Source of the DNA: JAXHUM01 sp034189325
Lineage (GTDB): Bacteria > Desulfobacterota > DSM-4660 > Desulfatiglandales > Desulfatiglandaceae
Assembly: GCA_034189325.1 (NCBI GenBank)
Contig: JAXHUM010000120.1
Span: forward strand, 1 to 25,256
Length of the DNA stretch: 25,256 bases
Direction of reading: 5' to 3'
Shown: positions 1 through 7,249 of the stretch, one piece after another
Layout: every line of letters begins with the position of its first letter
Position numbering within the stretch: position 1 is the stretch's first letter
Program-made: the position numbers and the translations under genes
Notes under the pieces: generated by a model
Database searches by the model: none
Told to the model about the DNA's origin: nothing
The model's input: only the letters and a program-made list of their open reading frames with translations

Positions 1-54
1 CATTAGCAGTGCACGCTGGGATCTGTACGGGGGGTGCCGAGTAATCTGCATTCC
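1..54 (+). mobile_element. Probable 3' end of a group II intron (end of domain V, domain VI)
   Basis: The first bases resemble the end of many bacterial group II introns. A domain V-like 3' strand (GCACGCTGGGATCTG) is followed by TACGGGGGG. Then comes a domain VI-like hairpin, GTGCCGA-GTAA-TCTGCAT, ending in TTCCTACCG. The rest of the intron and its reverse transcriptase would lie left of the window. The match is from memory of the typical intron end and was not folded by program. The exact 3' splice point is uncertain, probably just after CCTAC. Confidence 0.45.
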
Positions 55-272
55 TACCGTGAACTTTGGAGAGAAATGATTAAGCGTCAATAGTAGACTT
101 GACCAGCTGACTATGAAGAGGTGATAGGTAGCTCAGGTCCTATTTTAATGGCTGCGCGCTGATTCGCGGCCGCCATCATAGCGCTCGATCGCCATTCTGC
201 ATAACCCGGTCAGACGATTTCATCATCTTCCCTCCACTATGCGGAATCCTCTCAGCTCGGGAGTTAAACGAC
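55..272. other. Stretch without a recognised gene
   Basis: No convincing reading frame was found between the intron-like end and the first gene. It contains a GC-rich patch around a GCGGCCGC octamer (about 167-174) unlike its AT-rich surroundings. A GGTAGCTCAG string looks like a tRNA D-arm, but no tRNA can be completed around it. The heptamer GTTAAAC lies at 263-269, just before the first start codon. Confidence 0.4.
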
Positions 273-701
273 ATGAAGATTAAGTCTAAATGGGTAATCG
301 TATTAATTAGTTCAATTTTGGGATTAGTCCTTCTTGTAACAGCTTGTGTCTACTCATACTTTCATCTTGGCTTTCCGCCACAGAAGAATGGCATAACGCG
401 TCTTAATTTAATCACAAATATCAAATTGTCCGACAGGGATGTATATTACGGAACTACGGGGGGCTTTGATGATTGGCAGGAGTATTTTAAATTTGAAGCA
501 ACTGAAAATGAAGTTGAAAGGATTATTATAAGTCTAAAGTTAGATAAAAAGATAGTTTACATACCAGCTCCTGATTTTTATTGGTGGTCACTCGAAAATA
601 GAAGTAACAAAATTTATTTTAAAGATTTAGGGTCGAGCCACTATTACTTACACTATAATGATGCCAATGGTGAGGCCCATTTTGCGGATGTACACTTTTA
701 G
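273..701 (+). CDS. Small membrane-anchored or lipoprotein-like hypothetical protein
   Basis: I do not recognise this 142-residue protein. Residues 1-30 are a basic start followed by a long hydrophobic stretch that ends in VTAC. That fits either a lipoprotein signal with Cys25 as the lipid-bearing residue, or an uncleaved membrane anchor. The rest is a hydrophilic, aromatic-rich domain with no metal or catalytic motif I can see, presumably facing the periplasm. A GGGAG lies about 7-10 bases upstream of the ATG. The gene stands alone and is AT-rich compared with the core genes to the right. It is bracketed by GTTAAAC (263-269) and GTTTAAC (705-711), so it may be part of a mobile cassette. Confidence 0.6.
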   Translation: MKIKSKWVIVLISSILGLVLLVTACVYSYFHLGFPPQKNGITRLNLITNIKLSDRDVYYGTTGGFDDWQEYFKFEATENEVERIIISLKLDKKIVYIPAPDFYWWSLENRSNKIYFKDLGSSHYYLHYNDANGEAHFADVHF

Positions 702-716
702 TGCGTTTAACGAATA

Positions 717-762
717 AAGGATTAGTTCCGAGCAGAGGGACGAGACTTCGAAACTAATCCTT
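717..762. repeat. Long hairpin after the first gene
   Basis: AAGGATTAGTTCCGA (717-731) and TCGAAACTAATCCTT (748-762) are complementary at 14 of 15 positions around a 16-base loop, starting 15 bases after the stop codon. It could terminate transcription, but there is no T-run after the stem. It could also be the folded part of a recombination site. Confidence 0.5.
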
Positions 763-888
763 GGTTCAAGAAGCCGCGATCAATAGTGGAAAAGGTTGGT
801 GGTTTCAGGGTGTCTTTGAAGTCCTGTGAAGTAAACGTTGGTCCCAAAGCGACTTGACAAGATAGAATAAAGAGAACAAATTGTTAAT

Positions 889-960
889 ATGCCAAGACAG
901 CCGAGACTAGATGCGTCCGGTGCCTTAAATCATGTTATAAAGACGTTGGCGGTTGGTTAA
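889..960 (+). pseudogene. N-terminal remnant of a REP-associated (Y1, RAYT) transposase
   Basis: The frame from ATG 889 reads MPRQPRLDASGALNHVI, then departs from the family and stops at 958-960. This is the very typical first line of RAYT / IS200-like Y1 transposases, which usually run to about 150-300 residues. Only about 17 residues survive here. The HUH motif and catalytic tyrosine are missing, so it cannot be active. Confidence 0.7.
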
Positions 961-974
961 TAACTGATTTAAAT

Positions 975-1148
975 ATGACCAAAAAACTAGAGTATCAAAA
1001 TATGGAAGGTGTGAATTGCTTTCACGTGAACGAAAAACATCCTGATGGTGATGTCAATATTGATCTTTGGATTGGAAAGGCTGATTATCTGATCAGGGAA
1101 ATTAGATATGAACGGCCTTTAGGGGTAACTGAATTTAAAATAGTGTAA
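975..1148 (+). pseudogene. C-terminal fragment of an outer-membrane lipoprotein-sorting/LolA-like (DUF2092-type) protein
   Basis: 57 codons from ATG 975 to TAA 1146-1148; the frame is open upstream to at least base 900. The pattern EYQ-x3-EGVNCFHV followed by DGDVNIDLWI and DYLIREIRYER is that of the last strand pairs of LolA-like periplasmic proteins (E-VDGV-CYHV, then LWID, then YLIRR). A full protein would be about 200-250 residues. No signal peptide or N-terminal half is present. The RAYT remnant in another frame ends about where this match starts, so the two broken genes appear to be joined. Confidence 0.5.
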
Positions 1149-1211
1149 TTACAAACAGTGGGACTCCTGTCTCAATTTTTGATTTAAAAATAAAACGAAC
1201 TGGTGTCTCAG

Positions 1212-1247
1212 CATCTCACGGAGTTGTTTTTCGACAGCCTCGTTAGC
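1212..1247 (+). repeat. 36-base imperfect direct repeat, copy A
   Basis: This stretch matches 2161-2197 at about 29 of 36 positions. Shared blocks are CATCTCAC, GTTGTT, TTCGACA and a final TTA(T)GC. It lies about 30 bases before the start of the four-helix membrane protein, as copy B lies before the NYN-LOTUS gene. Copy A ends in overlapping heptamers GTTAGCT and GCTTAAC, which resemble integron attC core sites. No full attC fold is visible for copy A. Confidence 0.55.
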
Positions 1248-1278
1248 TTAACAATATATTTAACAAAGGAATTTTGAT

Positions 1279-1890
1279 GTGAATCATGAAAGGCATCCTG
1301 CTGATGACGAAAAATTACTCAGCCATATTGATACGCAAATCGAATCTCATTTTAAGTTTTTAGATCATATAGAGCAGCAAAGATGGAAATTTACACAGGC
1401 ATTTGGAATAGCGGCTTTAACTGGTTTAGTGTTTGCAGGTGCTTTTCCTGAATTAGAGAAAGGTTTTGATATTAAACATCTTGGATGTCTCCTGGCATTG
1501 TTTGTATCTATTGCCGGTATCTTAACAAATATAAGAATAATAGGCGTATATTGGGCTCAATGGGAGAAAATTAGAGTACTGCAAAATTTCAAGGCAACTA
1601 AAATGGAGCTTAGTTTGGTTGGTGATGTTCAGAACTCTTGGTCTTTACCAGAAATTGTACCGCGCGATGATAACATATTAAAAAAAATCACAGTACATGA
1701 ATCGAATTGTTTATTATTTTCATGTCTTTTTTCTTGTTCATTAACTCTAATGATTGACAAATGTATGGGTACGGGTGCAATCCCAGTGCCAGTTCAAGTA
1801 ATCTTGGTTAGTATTGCTACATGCATCATCACTTATATTTGCCATAAATTGGGACGAAGTTATTATAAATCAGTATTTAGAAACAGCTGA
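1279..1890 (+). CDS. Four-helix membrane protein of unknown function
   Basis: A 203-residue protein I do not recognise. It has a polar, charged N-terminus (about 1-40), two hydrophobic segments at about 42-58 and 68-92, a soluble central part of about 50 residues, and two further hydrophobic segments at about 142-160 and 170-192. This is a 2+2 helix plan with both ends likely cytoplasmic. The start is GTG, 8 bases after AAAGGA; the overlapping ATG at 1277 runs straight into a stop. It is AT-rich, stands alone and lies between transposase remnants. Its layout is loosely like small membrane effectors of defence systems, but no motif supports that. Confidence 0.6.
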   Translation: MNHERHPADDEKLLSHIDTQIESHFKFLDHIEQQRWKFTQAFGIAALTGLVFAGAFPELEKGFDIKHLGCLLALFVSIAGILTNIRIIGVYWAQWEKIRVLQNFKATKMELSLVGDVQNSWSLPEIVPRDDNILKKITVHESNCLLFSCLFSCSLTLMIDKCMGTGAIPVPVQVILVSIATCIITYICHKLGRSYYKSVFRNS

Positions 1891-1916
1891 CAACCGCTTG
1901 CACAATTGACCCGAAA

Positions 1917-2018
1917 GTCCTGATAAAGGTCAACATGCAATGGATGCTCTACTTCCCTGTTCACAACCTTGAAAAGATATCCAACTTTGGGAAGACATAT
2001 GCTGAAGCGAGAGCGTAA
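1917..2018 (+). pseudogene. C-terminal remnant of a DDE transposase (IS1182-like)
   Basis: The frame is open from just after the preceding gene to TAA 2016-2018. It includes VNMQWMLYFPVHN followed by LEKISNFGKTYA. The pattern VN-x-QW-x-LY-x-x-VHN-x-x-KI is typical of the last helix of IS1182-type DDE transposases. The catalytic part is absent. Family assignment is from memory of the motif. Confidence 0.45.
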
Positions 2019-2160
2019 AGACGGAACAGGCGTAAAATATATCTGACCAGTATTCTCTCTGTGAGCATTGTAAAGCCAATTATACTACTGGGTAGATGTA
2101 GTACATATCATACTACGAAAGCCAGACTTTGTTGAAACCTATTTTGCAGGGAATGAACAA

Positions 2161-2197
2161 CATCTCACAGCGTTGTTGTTCGACATCCCCATTATGC
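2161..2197 (+). repeat. 36-base imperfect direct repeat, copy B, in a hairpin
   Basis: Second copy of the repeat at 1212-1247. Here the sequence just before it (TTTGCAGGGAATGAACAAC) pairs imperfectly with the repeat itself (GTTGTT, CAT, CCC and TGCA blocks). This gives a hairpin of about 20-base arms around ATCTCACAGC. The right edge lies about 10 bases before the ribosome-binding site of the next gene. Confidence 0.55.
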
Positions 2198-2218
2198 ATC
2201 ACTAATAAAGGAGTATTG

Positions 2219-3001
2219 ATGAAGGATTTAGAATCCGAAAAGAAAATAGCTGTATTAATTGACGCCGAAAATGCCCAGTACTCTGTGCTTGGTGCTGTTC
2301 TTGCTGAGCTTTCAAAGCATGGCCATATAATTGTAAAAAAGGCTTATGGTGATTGGAGCTCAAATCATTTGAAAAACTGGAAGCAGCCCATAAACCAGCT
2401 TGCGATAACACCTGTACAGCAATTTGCATATACACAAGGGAAAAACTCTTCAGATGCTGCAATGATTATTGATGCAATGGATCTTCTGTACTCAAACAAG
2501 TTTGATGCGTTTGCACTCATCTCAAGTGATAGTGATTTTACAAAATTAGCTTCTCGACTTAAGGAATCGCAGATCTATGTTTTTGGTGTGGGTGAGCAGA
2601 AAACACCTATAGCATTTAGAAATGCCTGTGATGACTTCATCTCAACAGAAGTTTTAAGAGATCTGGACACTGAGCAGGATTTGGAAGAAAACAGTTCGAG
2701 TGAAATTCCAACTACTGGCTCAAAGAAAACGAGGAAAGAGCTTTGCTGCGATACTCGTCTACTAAATATTTTAAGAAACTCCATAGCTGAGTATGCGGAT
2801 GAGGATGGTTGGGCACCACTTGCGAACTGTGGTGGATTGATAAAACGCCAGTATCCTGATTTTGACTCAAGAACTTACGGTCATACAACTCTAACAAAGT
2901 TAATCGAGGCTACGGGGTTATTTGAAATTGATCGAAGGCAGTCTGGAAGCAGCAAAGTGCACGATATATACGTCAAAGATAAAAGAGTGCAGAATGCTTA
3001 A
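2219..3001 (+). CDS. NYN-domain (LabA/DUF88-like) RNase with C-terminal OST-HTH/LOTUS domain
   Basis: A 260-residue predicted RNA-processing enzyme. Residues 9-147 form a NYN/PIN-like nuclease domain with the expected acidic sites: LIDAEN (Asp15), SSDAAMIIDAMD (Asp79, Asp86) and ISSDSDF (Asp104, Asp106). A charged linker (about 150-178) leads to an OST-HTH/LOTUS domain at about 179-253, a fold linked to RNA or G-quadruplex binding. The ATG at 2219 is chosen because AAAGGAG ends six bases before it. A longer frame from 2129 adds 30 unconserved residues and runs through repeat copy B. The gene stands alone. Its stop overlaps the heptamer GCTTAAC, and an acyl-CoA ligase fragment begins directly after it. 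Confidence 0.85.
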   Translation: MKDLESEKKIAVLIDAENAQYSVLGAVLAELSKHGHIIVKKAYGDWSSNHLKNWKQPINQLAITPVQQFAYTQGKNSSDAAMIIDAMDLLYSNKFDAFALISSDSDFTKLASRLKESQIYVFGVGEQKTPIAFRNACDDFISTEVLRDLDTEQDLEENSSSEIPTTGSKKTRKELCCDTRLLNILRNSIAEYADEDGWAPLANCGGLIKRQYPDFDSRTYGHTTLTKLIEATGLFEIDRRQSGSSKVHDIYVKDKRVQNA

Positions 3002-3002
3002 C

Positions 3003-3569
3003 TGGGTGTCCATCTTTACTAGTTCAGATCAAGTTTTTGTGGGGTACTACAAAAATCCTGAGACTACAAGAGAGGCTGTCGATGAAGATGGCTGGCTCCA
3101 CAGCGGAGGTATTGGTGAGTTGGATGAAGAGGGAGACCTCAGGATCGTGGATCGCAAGAAGGATGTCCTGATTACGAAGGGGAAAAAGATCATCGCGCCC
3201 TCAAAGCTTGAGAATCAGATGAACTTGAGTTCCTATATCAAAGAGGCGGTGGTGATTGGAGATAGAAGGAAATTCCTTTCCGGCCTTATCCAGGTTGTTT
3301 GTGATAATGCAGGCACATGGGCGCTTGAGTGAAAGATCCCATGTGGCACTTACAAGAGTCTTGCGGAGAAGCAGGAGATTTACGAACTGGTGAAAGGGGA
3401 CATCGACGATGTGAACTCCAAGTTCTCCAGAGTAGAGAATATTCGGAAATTCCGCATCTTGACAAAACAACTGGATCACGACGATGAGGAATTGACTGCC
3501 ACGCAAAAGGTGAAAAGAGCCAATATCATCAATAAGTTTTCTGATGTTGTAGAGGAGATATACAGGTAA
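3003..3569 (+). pseudogene. 5'-truncated acyl-CoA ligase (AMP-forming) with internal stop
   Basis: Only the C-terminal part of a long-chain-fatty-acid-CoA-ligase-like protein remains. Homology begins near QVFVGYYKNPE (about 3030). It continues through GWLHSGGIGELDE, VDRKKDVLITKGKK, the YIKEAVVIGDRR segment and the DDEELTATQKVKR motif, ending at TAA 3567-3569. An in-frame TGA at 3330-3332 breaks it, with homology continuing in the same frame on both sides. The N-terminal two thirds, with the ATP-binding P-loop, are missing: the accessory segment 1-3002 joins right at the break. It is similar in plan to the intact ligase at 15623-17608 and is probably a decayed paralogue. Confidence 0.85.
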
Positions 3570-3584
3570 CCTTTTATTTCACTA

Positions 3585-4712
3585 CTATTCTCCCCTACCG
3601 AACTCTTCCTTAATCAGTCCCTTAGTATTTGCCTGGTCCTCACGTCTTTCTTTTCCTGTTTTGGGCTTCTTTTGCCTATCCTCTTTCCAATTGGGATTGA
3701 AGTAGAGGTCAAGGAGGTGGATGGCTGATTTGCCTTCCCCGGCAAAGGCCTCTCGGCAACTCGCGCAATAGGTGAGGATGTCAAAAGGGGCTTCATTGAT
3801 TCTTCGTTCGATCGCTCGTTTTATAAGTGAGAAATTGATGAAATGGACTTGGCCCCCTAAACCGCAACAACGTGTTAACTCTCTGGTATATTTCATCTCG
3901 TCTATTCTGTAGCCCAGTTTTTCCACCAGGGCCCGCACGCTGTTTTGCATCTCTTCTTCCCACCTCGCCCGGCAGGGATCATGAAGGGAAAAGGTCCAAT
4001 CATTTTCTTTCACCGCATCAGGTGGTCCCTGTTCAGCCATAACCTCGTAAAGAGACTTGATCCGGAAATTGGGGGTATGATCTCTAAAGGCATAGTTCTT
4101 AAGGCTGTAATTGCAGTAGGAGCATGCAAGAATCATTTCTGAGGCACCCAGCTTTTCCATTTCTGCTTCTATCCCGCTTACGATCTCCTTGAACTTTTTC
4201 TCCTCGCCCAACTCCTGGTTCGGAGAGCCGCAACATCCTAAAATGATTCCGGTTCCAGGCATCTTTTCGCGGAGATACTTGTATGTTTTGAGGACTAGTG
4301 AAGGAGAGTATCCTGCCAAATTGCAGCCGGGGAAAAATACTTGTGAACACTTTTTTGTGTCCGGATCGGGGAGGGAGAGAGAAAAGGCATCAGAAAGGAC
4401 CCAATCTTGTTGCTTTCCGACAAATCTTTTATGTGCGGCAAGTGGTCCAGAGCCCTGTTCGACCATCTGTTGACGAAACTCAAGGCAGATATCACCCATG
4501 TTTATCTCGCTGGGACAGACACTCTCACACAGGTCGCAAATATTGCAGGAATAGGGGATCCTCCCTTTTTTTTCTTTGATGAAGGAGCCGGATTTCAGTT
4601 TGTCGAGTAGCTGCTTCGGATTTTCACAGATTTCCTGTAGGAATTCGCATTCTTCAACGCACAGCTTACATTCCACGCAACGGTCAGTAATTTCATTGAT
4701 TGCCTTGTTCAT
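3585..4712 (-). CDS. CCG-domain (HdrB/HdrD-like) iron-sulfur protein
   Basis: A 375-residue soluble electron-transfer protein. The N-terminus has two [4Fe-4S] ferredoxin motifs: Cys12/15/18/22 and Cys56/59/62/66. Two cysteine-rich CCG domains follow. The first has PGC130, CCG at 160-162 and CSYC at 197-200; the second has DPC247, CCG at 282-284 and CASC at 316-319. In heterodisulfide reductases two such domains bind noncubane [4Fe-4S] clusters at the disulfide site; in related proteins they pass electrons to other acceptors. Residues from about 345 on are a charged tail. No membrane helix is seen, unlike EMO/DUF224-type Etf partners. It is the last gene of the operon, and its start overlaps the preceding gene by 20 bases, which suggests translational coupling. 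Confidence 0.85.
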   Translation of the reverse strand: MNKAINEITDRCVECKLCVEECEFLQEICENPKQLLDKLKSGSFIKEKKGRIPYSCNICDLCESVCPSEINMGDICLEFRQQMVEQGSGPLAAHKRFVGKQQDWVLSDAFSLSLPDPDTKKCSQVFFPGCNLAGYSPSLVLKTYKYLREKMPGTGIILGCCGSPNQELGEEKKFKEIVSGIEAEMEKLGASEMILACSYCNYSLKNYAFRDHTPNFRIKSLYEVMAEQGPPDAVKENDWTFSLHDPCRARWEEEMQNSVRALVEKLGYRIDEMKYTRELTRCCGLGGQVHFINFSLIKRAIERRINEAPFDILTYCASCREAFAGEGKSAIHLLDLYFNPNWKEDRQKKPKTGKERREDQANTKGLIKEEFGRGE

Positions 4713-5289
4713 CTCTTAGCATTACCTGTGATTTATAAATGGATTGTAGAATCTGTGTTGGACAGGCAAGATATTTCTTGCATGTAGGGCACTCATCAGC
4801 AGCAACCTCAGCCAGAAACATTACCTTCTGCTCTTGACCCCTACCCACAAAGCCAATGGCATTTGCTTTCTTCACTTCATCGCAATAGCGGACGCACCTC
4901 CCGCAGAGTATGCAGGGATTTGGTACATCAATTTCATATCTTACTGTGTCCACGCCATACTGTTTTGCATACCGTTGTATTGGTTTAGCCTCGGGTGCGT
5001 TTGCCAGCATTAGCTCTAAAAGCAGCTTCCTAAAACGAATTACCTTGAGAGATTCTGTTTCCACCTCAAGTCCTTCGGCAACTTGATAAACGCATGAGAC
5101 CACCAGTTGGGCCCTCCCTCTCTTGACGATCTCCACCATACACAATCTGCAGGCGCCGTAGGGAGCGAGCTTTTTGTGATGACAGAGTGTTGGAATAGTG
5201 ATTCCAGCCCCTCGAGCCGCCTCAAGAATGGTCATCCCTTCTTTGGCTTTGACACTCTTTCCGTTGATTTTTAGGGTAATTTCGCTCAT
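4693..5289 (-). CDS. NuoG/HoxU-like N-terminal iron-sulfur subunit
   Basis: A 198-residue protein matching only the N-terminal electron-input part of NuoG-like subunits. Residues 1-75 form a [2Fe-2S] plant-type ferredoxin domain (Cys36, Cys47, Cys50, Cys66). Residues 120-180 form a ferredoxin-like region with one clear [4Fe-4S] set (Cys126/129/132/136). A second set is degenerate: Cys167, Cys170 and Cys176-Pro in the wrong spacing for a normal four-cysteine motif. The His-Cys3 site (cluster N5) that normally follows the 2Fe-2S domain is not visible; that stretch reads ANAPEAKPIQRY instead. There is no catalytic molybdopterin or hydrogenase part. It likely relays electrons between the NuoF-like flavoprotein and the CCG protein. 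The start overlaps the stop of the NuoF-like gene by four bases. Confidence 0.85.
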   Translation of the reverse strand: MSEITLKINGKSVKAKEGMTILEAARGAGITIPTLCHHKKLAPYGACRLCMVEIVKRGRAQLVVSCVYQVAEGLEVETESLKVIRFRKLLLELMLANAPEAKPIQRYAKQYGVDTVRYEIDVPNPCILCGRCVRYCDEVKKANAIGFVGRGQEQKVMFLAEVAADECPTCKKYLACPTQILQSIYKSQVMLRDEQGNQ

Positions 5290-7211
5290 TTTTTCCCTTT
5301 CAAACGCTTCACCTGGAGGCCAAGTGGGGGAAGTGGCGGGATTTCCTCGCTCGGGACCCTGCTTACGGCATCATAGATAGGGGGACAGAAATCCAGACAA
5401 GTCCCGCATTTGGTGCATTTCTCTTGGTCAATGCGGTGAATTGTCCTGAGCCAGCCACTGATTGCCTCAACTGGACAGGCCTTAAAACAGATCATGCACG
5501 CCCTACACGTCTCAGCATGAATATAGTAGGCAATGAGTTCCTTGCATACGCCAGCAGTACAGCGATGATTCTTGATATGCTCATCATACTCGTTTCGAAA
5601 GTATCTTATAGTACTTAGTACGGGATTGGCAGCAGTTTTTCCCAAGGCGCACAAAGACCCATCCTTCATGAGCGTGCAGATATCCTCAAGGAGTTCGATG
5701 TCGCTTTCCCGACCTTTGCCCTCAGTAATGTCACCAAGTATCTTGATAAGCTGTCGGAGTCCTTCTCGGCAGGGGTAACATTGCCCGCAGGACTCATCTC
5801 CGAGAAAGTTCAAAAAATATTTCGCTACATCCACCATGCAGGTGTCTTCATCCATCACGATCATTCCGCCCGAGCCCATCATTGAGCCAAGCTTCGTCAA
5901 TTCATCAAAATCAACCGGGGTGTCGAGATATTCCTCAGGAAGACAACCTCCTGACGGCCCTCCTGTCTGAACAGCCTTGAACTTCTTGCCTCCAGGGATC
6001 CCACCTCCTATTTTGAAGATAATATCTCTCAAAGTCATACCCATAGGGACTTCTACGAGACCGGTATTGTTCACCTTTCCTACAAGGGCAAATATTTTTG
6101 TCCCTTTGCTGCCCTCTGTTCCGATCCCCCTATACCATTCCGCTCCCTTTTTGATGACAACAGGGATATTTGCCCATGTTTCTACATTATTTAAATTACT
6201 CGGCCTTCCCCAGATACCACTTTCAACAGTATGGATATACTTAGGTCTTGGTCTTCCCAAATTGCCCTCAATGGCAGCCATCAAGGCGCTGGATTCGCCG
6301 GAGATAAAGGCCCCGGCCCCCCTATGCACTTTAACCGTAAAATTGAAGCCCGAACCAAGGATATTATCACCCAAGAAACCAAATTCCTCGGCCTGGGTCA
6401 GGGCAACCGCGAGATTCTTCACTGCCAGGGGATACTCCTGGCGTACATAGACAAACCCCTCATTTGCCCCAATTGCATAAGCACCGATAATAAGTCCTTC
6501 TAAAACCAGATGGGGGTTCCCCTCCATAATCGACCGATCCATATAGGCTCCAGGGTCTCCCTCATCGCAGTTGACGATCACATATTTGATATCGCCAGGG
6601 GCATTACGGCAGCTCTCCCATTTTATCCCAGTAGGGAACCCGCCTCCGCCTCTTCCCCTTACATGAGCTTTTTTTACCTCTTCCAGGACCTGGTCCGGGG
6701 TCATTCGACAAATCGCCTTTGCCAGAGCTTCGTACCCCCCAAGGGCTAAATAGTCTTGGATATTTTTAGGGTCAATCCTTCTGTTGTCACCGAAAATCAG
6801 CCGGTTTTGATGCTTATAAAAGGGTATGTCTGACTCATAGACGATTTTTTCGCCAGTAGTGGGGTCAGTATAGAGCAAACGATCAATGATCACGCTTTTT
6901 TCCAACGTTTGGGAAATGATCTCAGACACGTCCCCAGGTTGAACGCGGACGTAACAAATCCCATCAGGGTAGATAACGACGATAGGCCCCTTTTCGCAAA
7001 ACCCGTGACATCCTGTCCCCTTCAAATCGATTGCTTTCTCCAAGTCTCTCTCTTTGAGTTCCTTTTCAAAAGCGTCATAGACTTCGCCTGCTCCGGTGGC
7101 CTGGCAAGCAGTCCCTGTACATAGGGTGATGCAGGGCCTCTTGGGGTCTCTATTTGACAGGATTTCATTTCTTATGCTCTTGAGTTCCTCAGCAGAATTT
7201 ATCCTCGACAT
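5286..7211 (-). CDS. NuoF/HoxF-like NAD(H)-binding flavoprotein with extra ferredoxin domains
   Basis: A 641-residue diaphorase subunit predicted to carry FMN and bind NAD(H). Domains in order: a thioredoxin-like [2Fe-2S] domain (Cys31, Cys36, Cys68, Cys72); the FMN/NADH core from about 130, with GRGGGGFPTG (186-195) and NCDEGDPGAYMD (214-225); an SLBB-like segment around 385-430; the N3-type [4Fe-4S] site (CGQCYPC at 475-481, plus Cys521); and two C-terminal [4Fe-4S] ferredoxin motifs (Cys569/572/575/579 and Cys599/602/605/609). The fused N- and C-terminal cluster domains match hydrogenase- and Bam-type NuoF proteins rather than respiratory complex I. In the GAGAYxCGEETAL motif of complex I the sequence is GAGAFISGESSAL. 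ATG start, 38 bases after the NuoE-like stop. Confidence 0.93.
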   Translation of the reverse strand: MSRINSAEELKSIRNEILSNRDPKRPCITLCTGTACQATGAGEVYDAFEKELKERDLEKAIDLKGTGCHGFCEKGPIVVIYPDGICYVRVQPGDVSEIISQTLEKSVIIDRLLYTDPTTGEKIVYESDIPFYKHQNRLIFGDNRRIDPKNIQDYLALGGYEALAKAICRMTPDQVLEEVKKAHVRGRGGGGFPTGIKWESCRNAPGDIKYVIVNCDEGDPGAYMDRSIMEGNPHLVLEGLIIGAYAIGANEGFVYVRQEYPLAVKNLAVALTQAEEFGFLGDNILGSGFNFTVKVHRGAGAFISGESSALMAAIEGNLGRPRPKYIHTVESGIWGRPSNLNNVETWANIPVVIKKGAEWYRGIGTEGSKGTKIFALVGKVNNTGLVEVPMGMTLRDIIFKIGGGIPGGKKFKAVQTGGPSGGCLPEEYLDTPVDFDELTKLGSMMGSGGMIVMDEDTCMVDVAKYFLNFLGDESCGQCYPCREGLRQLIKILGDITEGKGRESDIELLEDICTLMKDGSLCALGKTAANPVLSTIRYFRNEYDEHIKNHRCTAGVCKELIAYYIHAETCRACMICFKACPVEAISGWLRTIHRIDQEKCTKCGTCLDFCPPIYDAVSRVPSEEIPPLPPLGLQVKRLKGKK

Positions 7212-7249
7212 ATTTTGTCCCTTCCAACCTAGGCTACTTCCACCTCTTG

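Noticed and set aside
125..185. tRNA-like GGTAGCTCAG string
   Set aside because: No acceptor stem, anticodon arm or T-arm of the right spacing can be built around it.
2129..2218. Longer N-terminus for the NYN-LOTUS gene
   Set aside because: The added 30 residues run through a repeat and hairpin and lack a ribosome-binding site; AAAGGAG precedes the ATG at 2219.
3330..3332. In-frame TGA of the ligase fragment as selenocysteine
   Set aside because: Acyl-CoA ligases have no selenocysteine at this place, the gene lacks its 5' two thirds, and no redox partner cysteine fits; a nonsense mutation is simpler.
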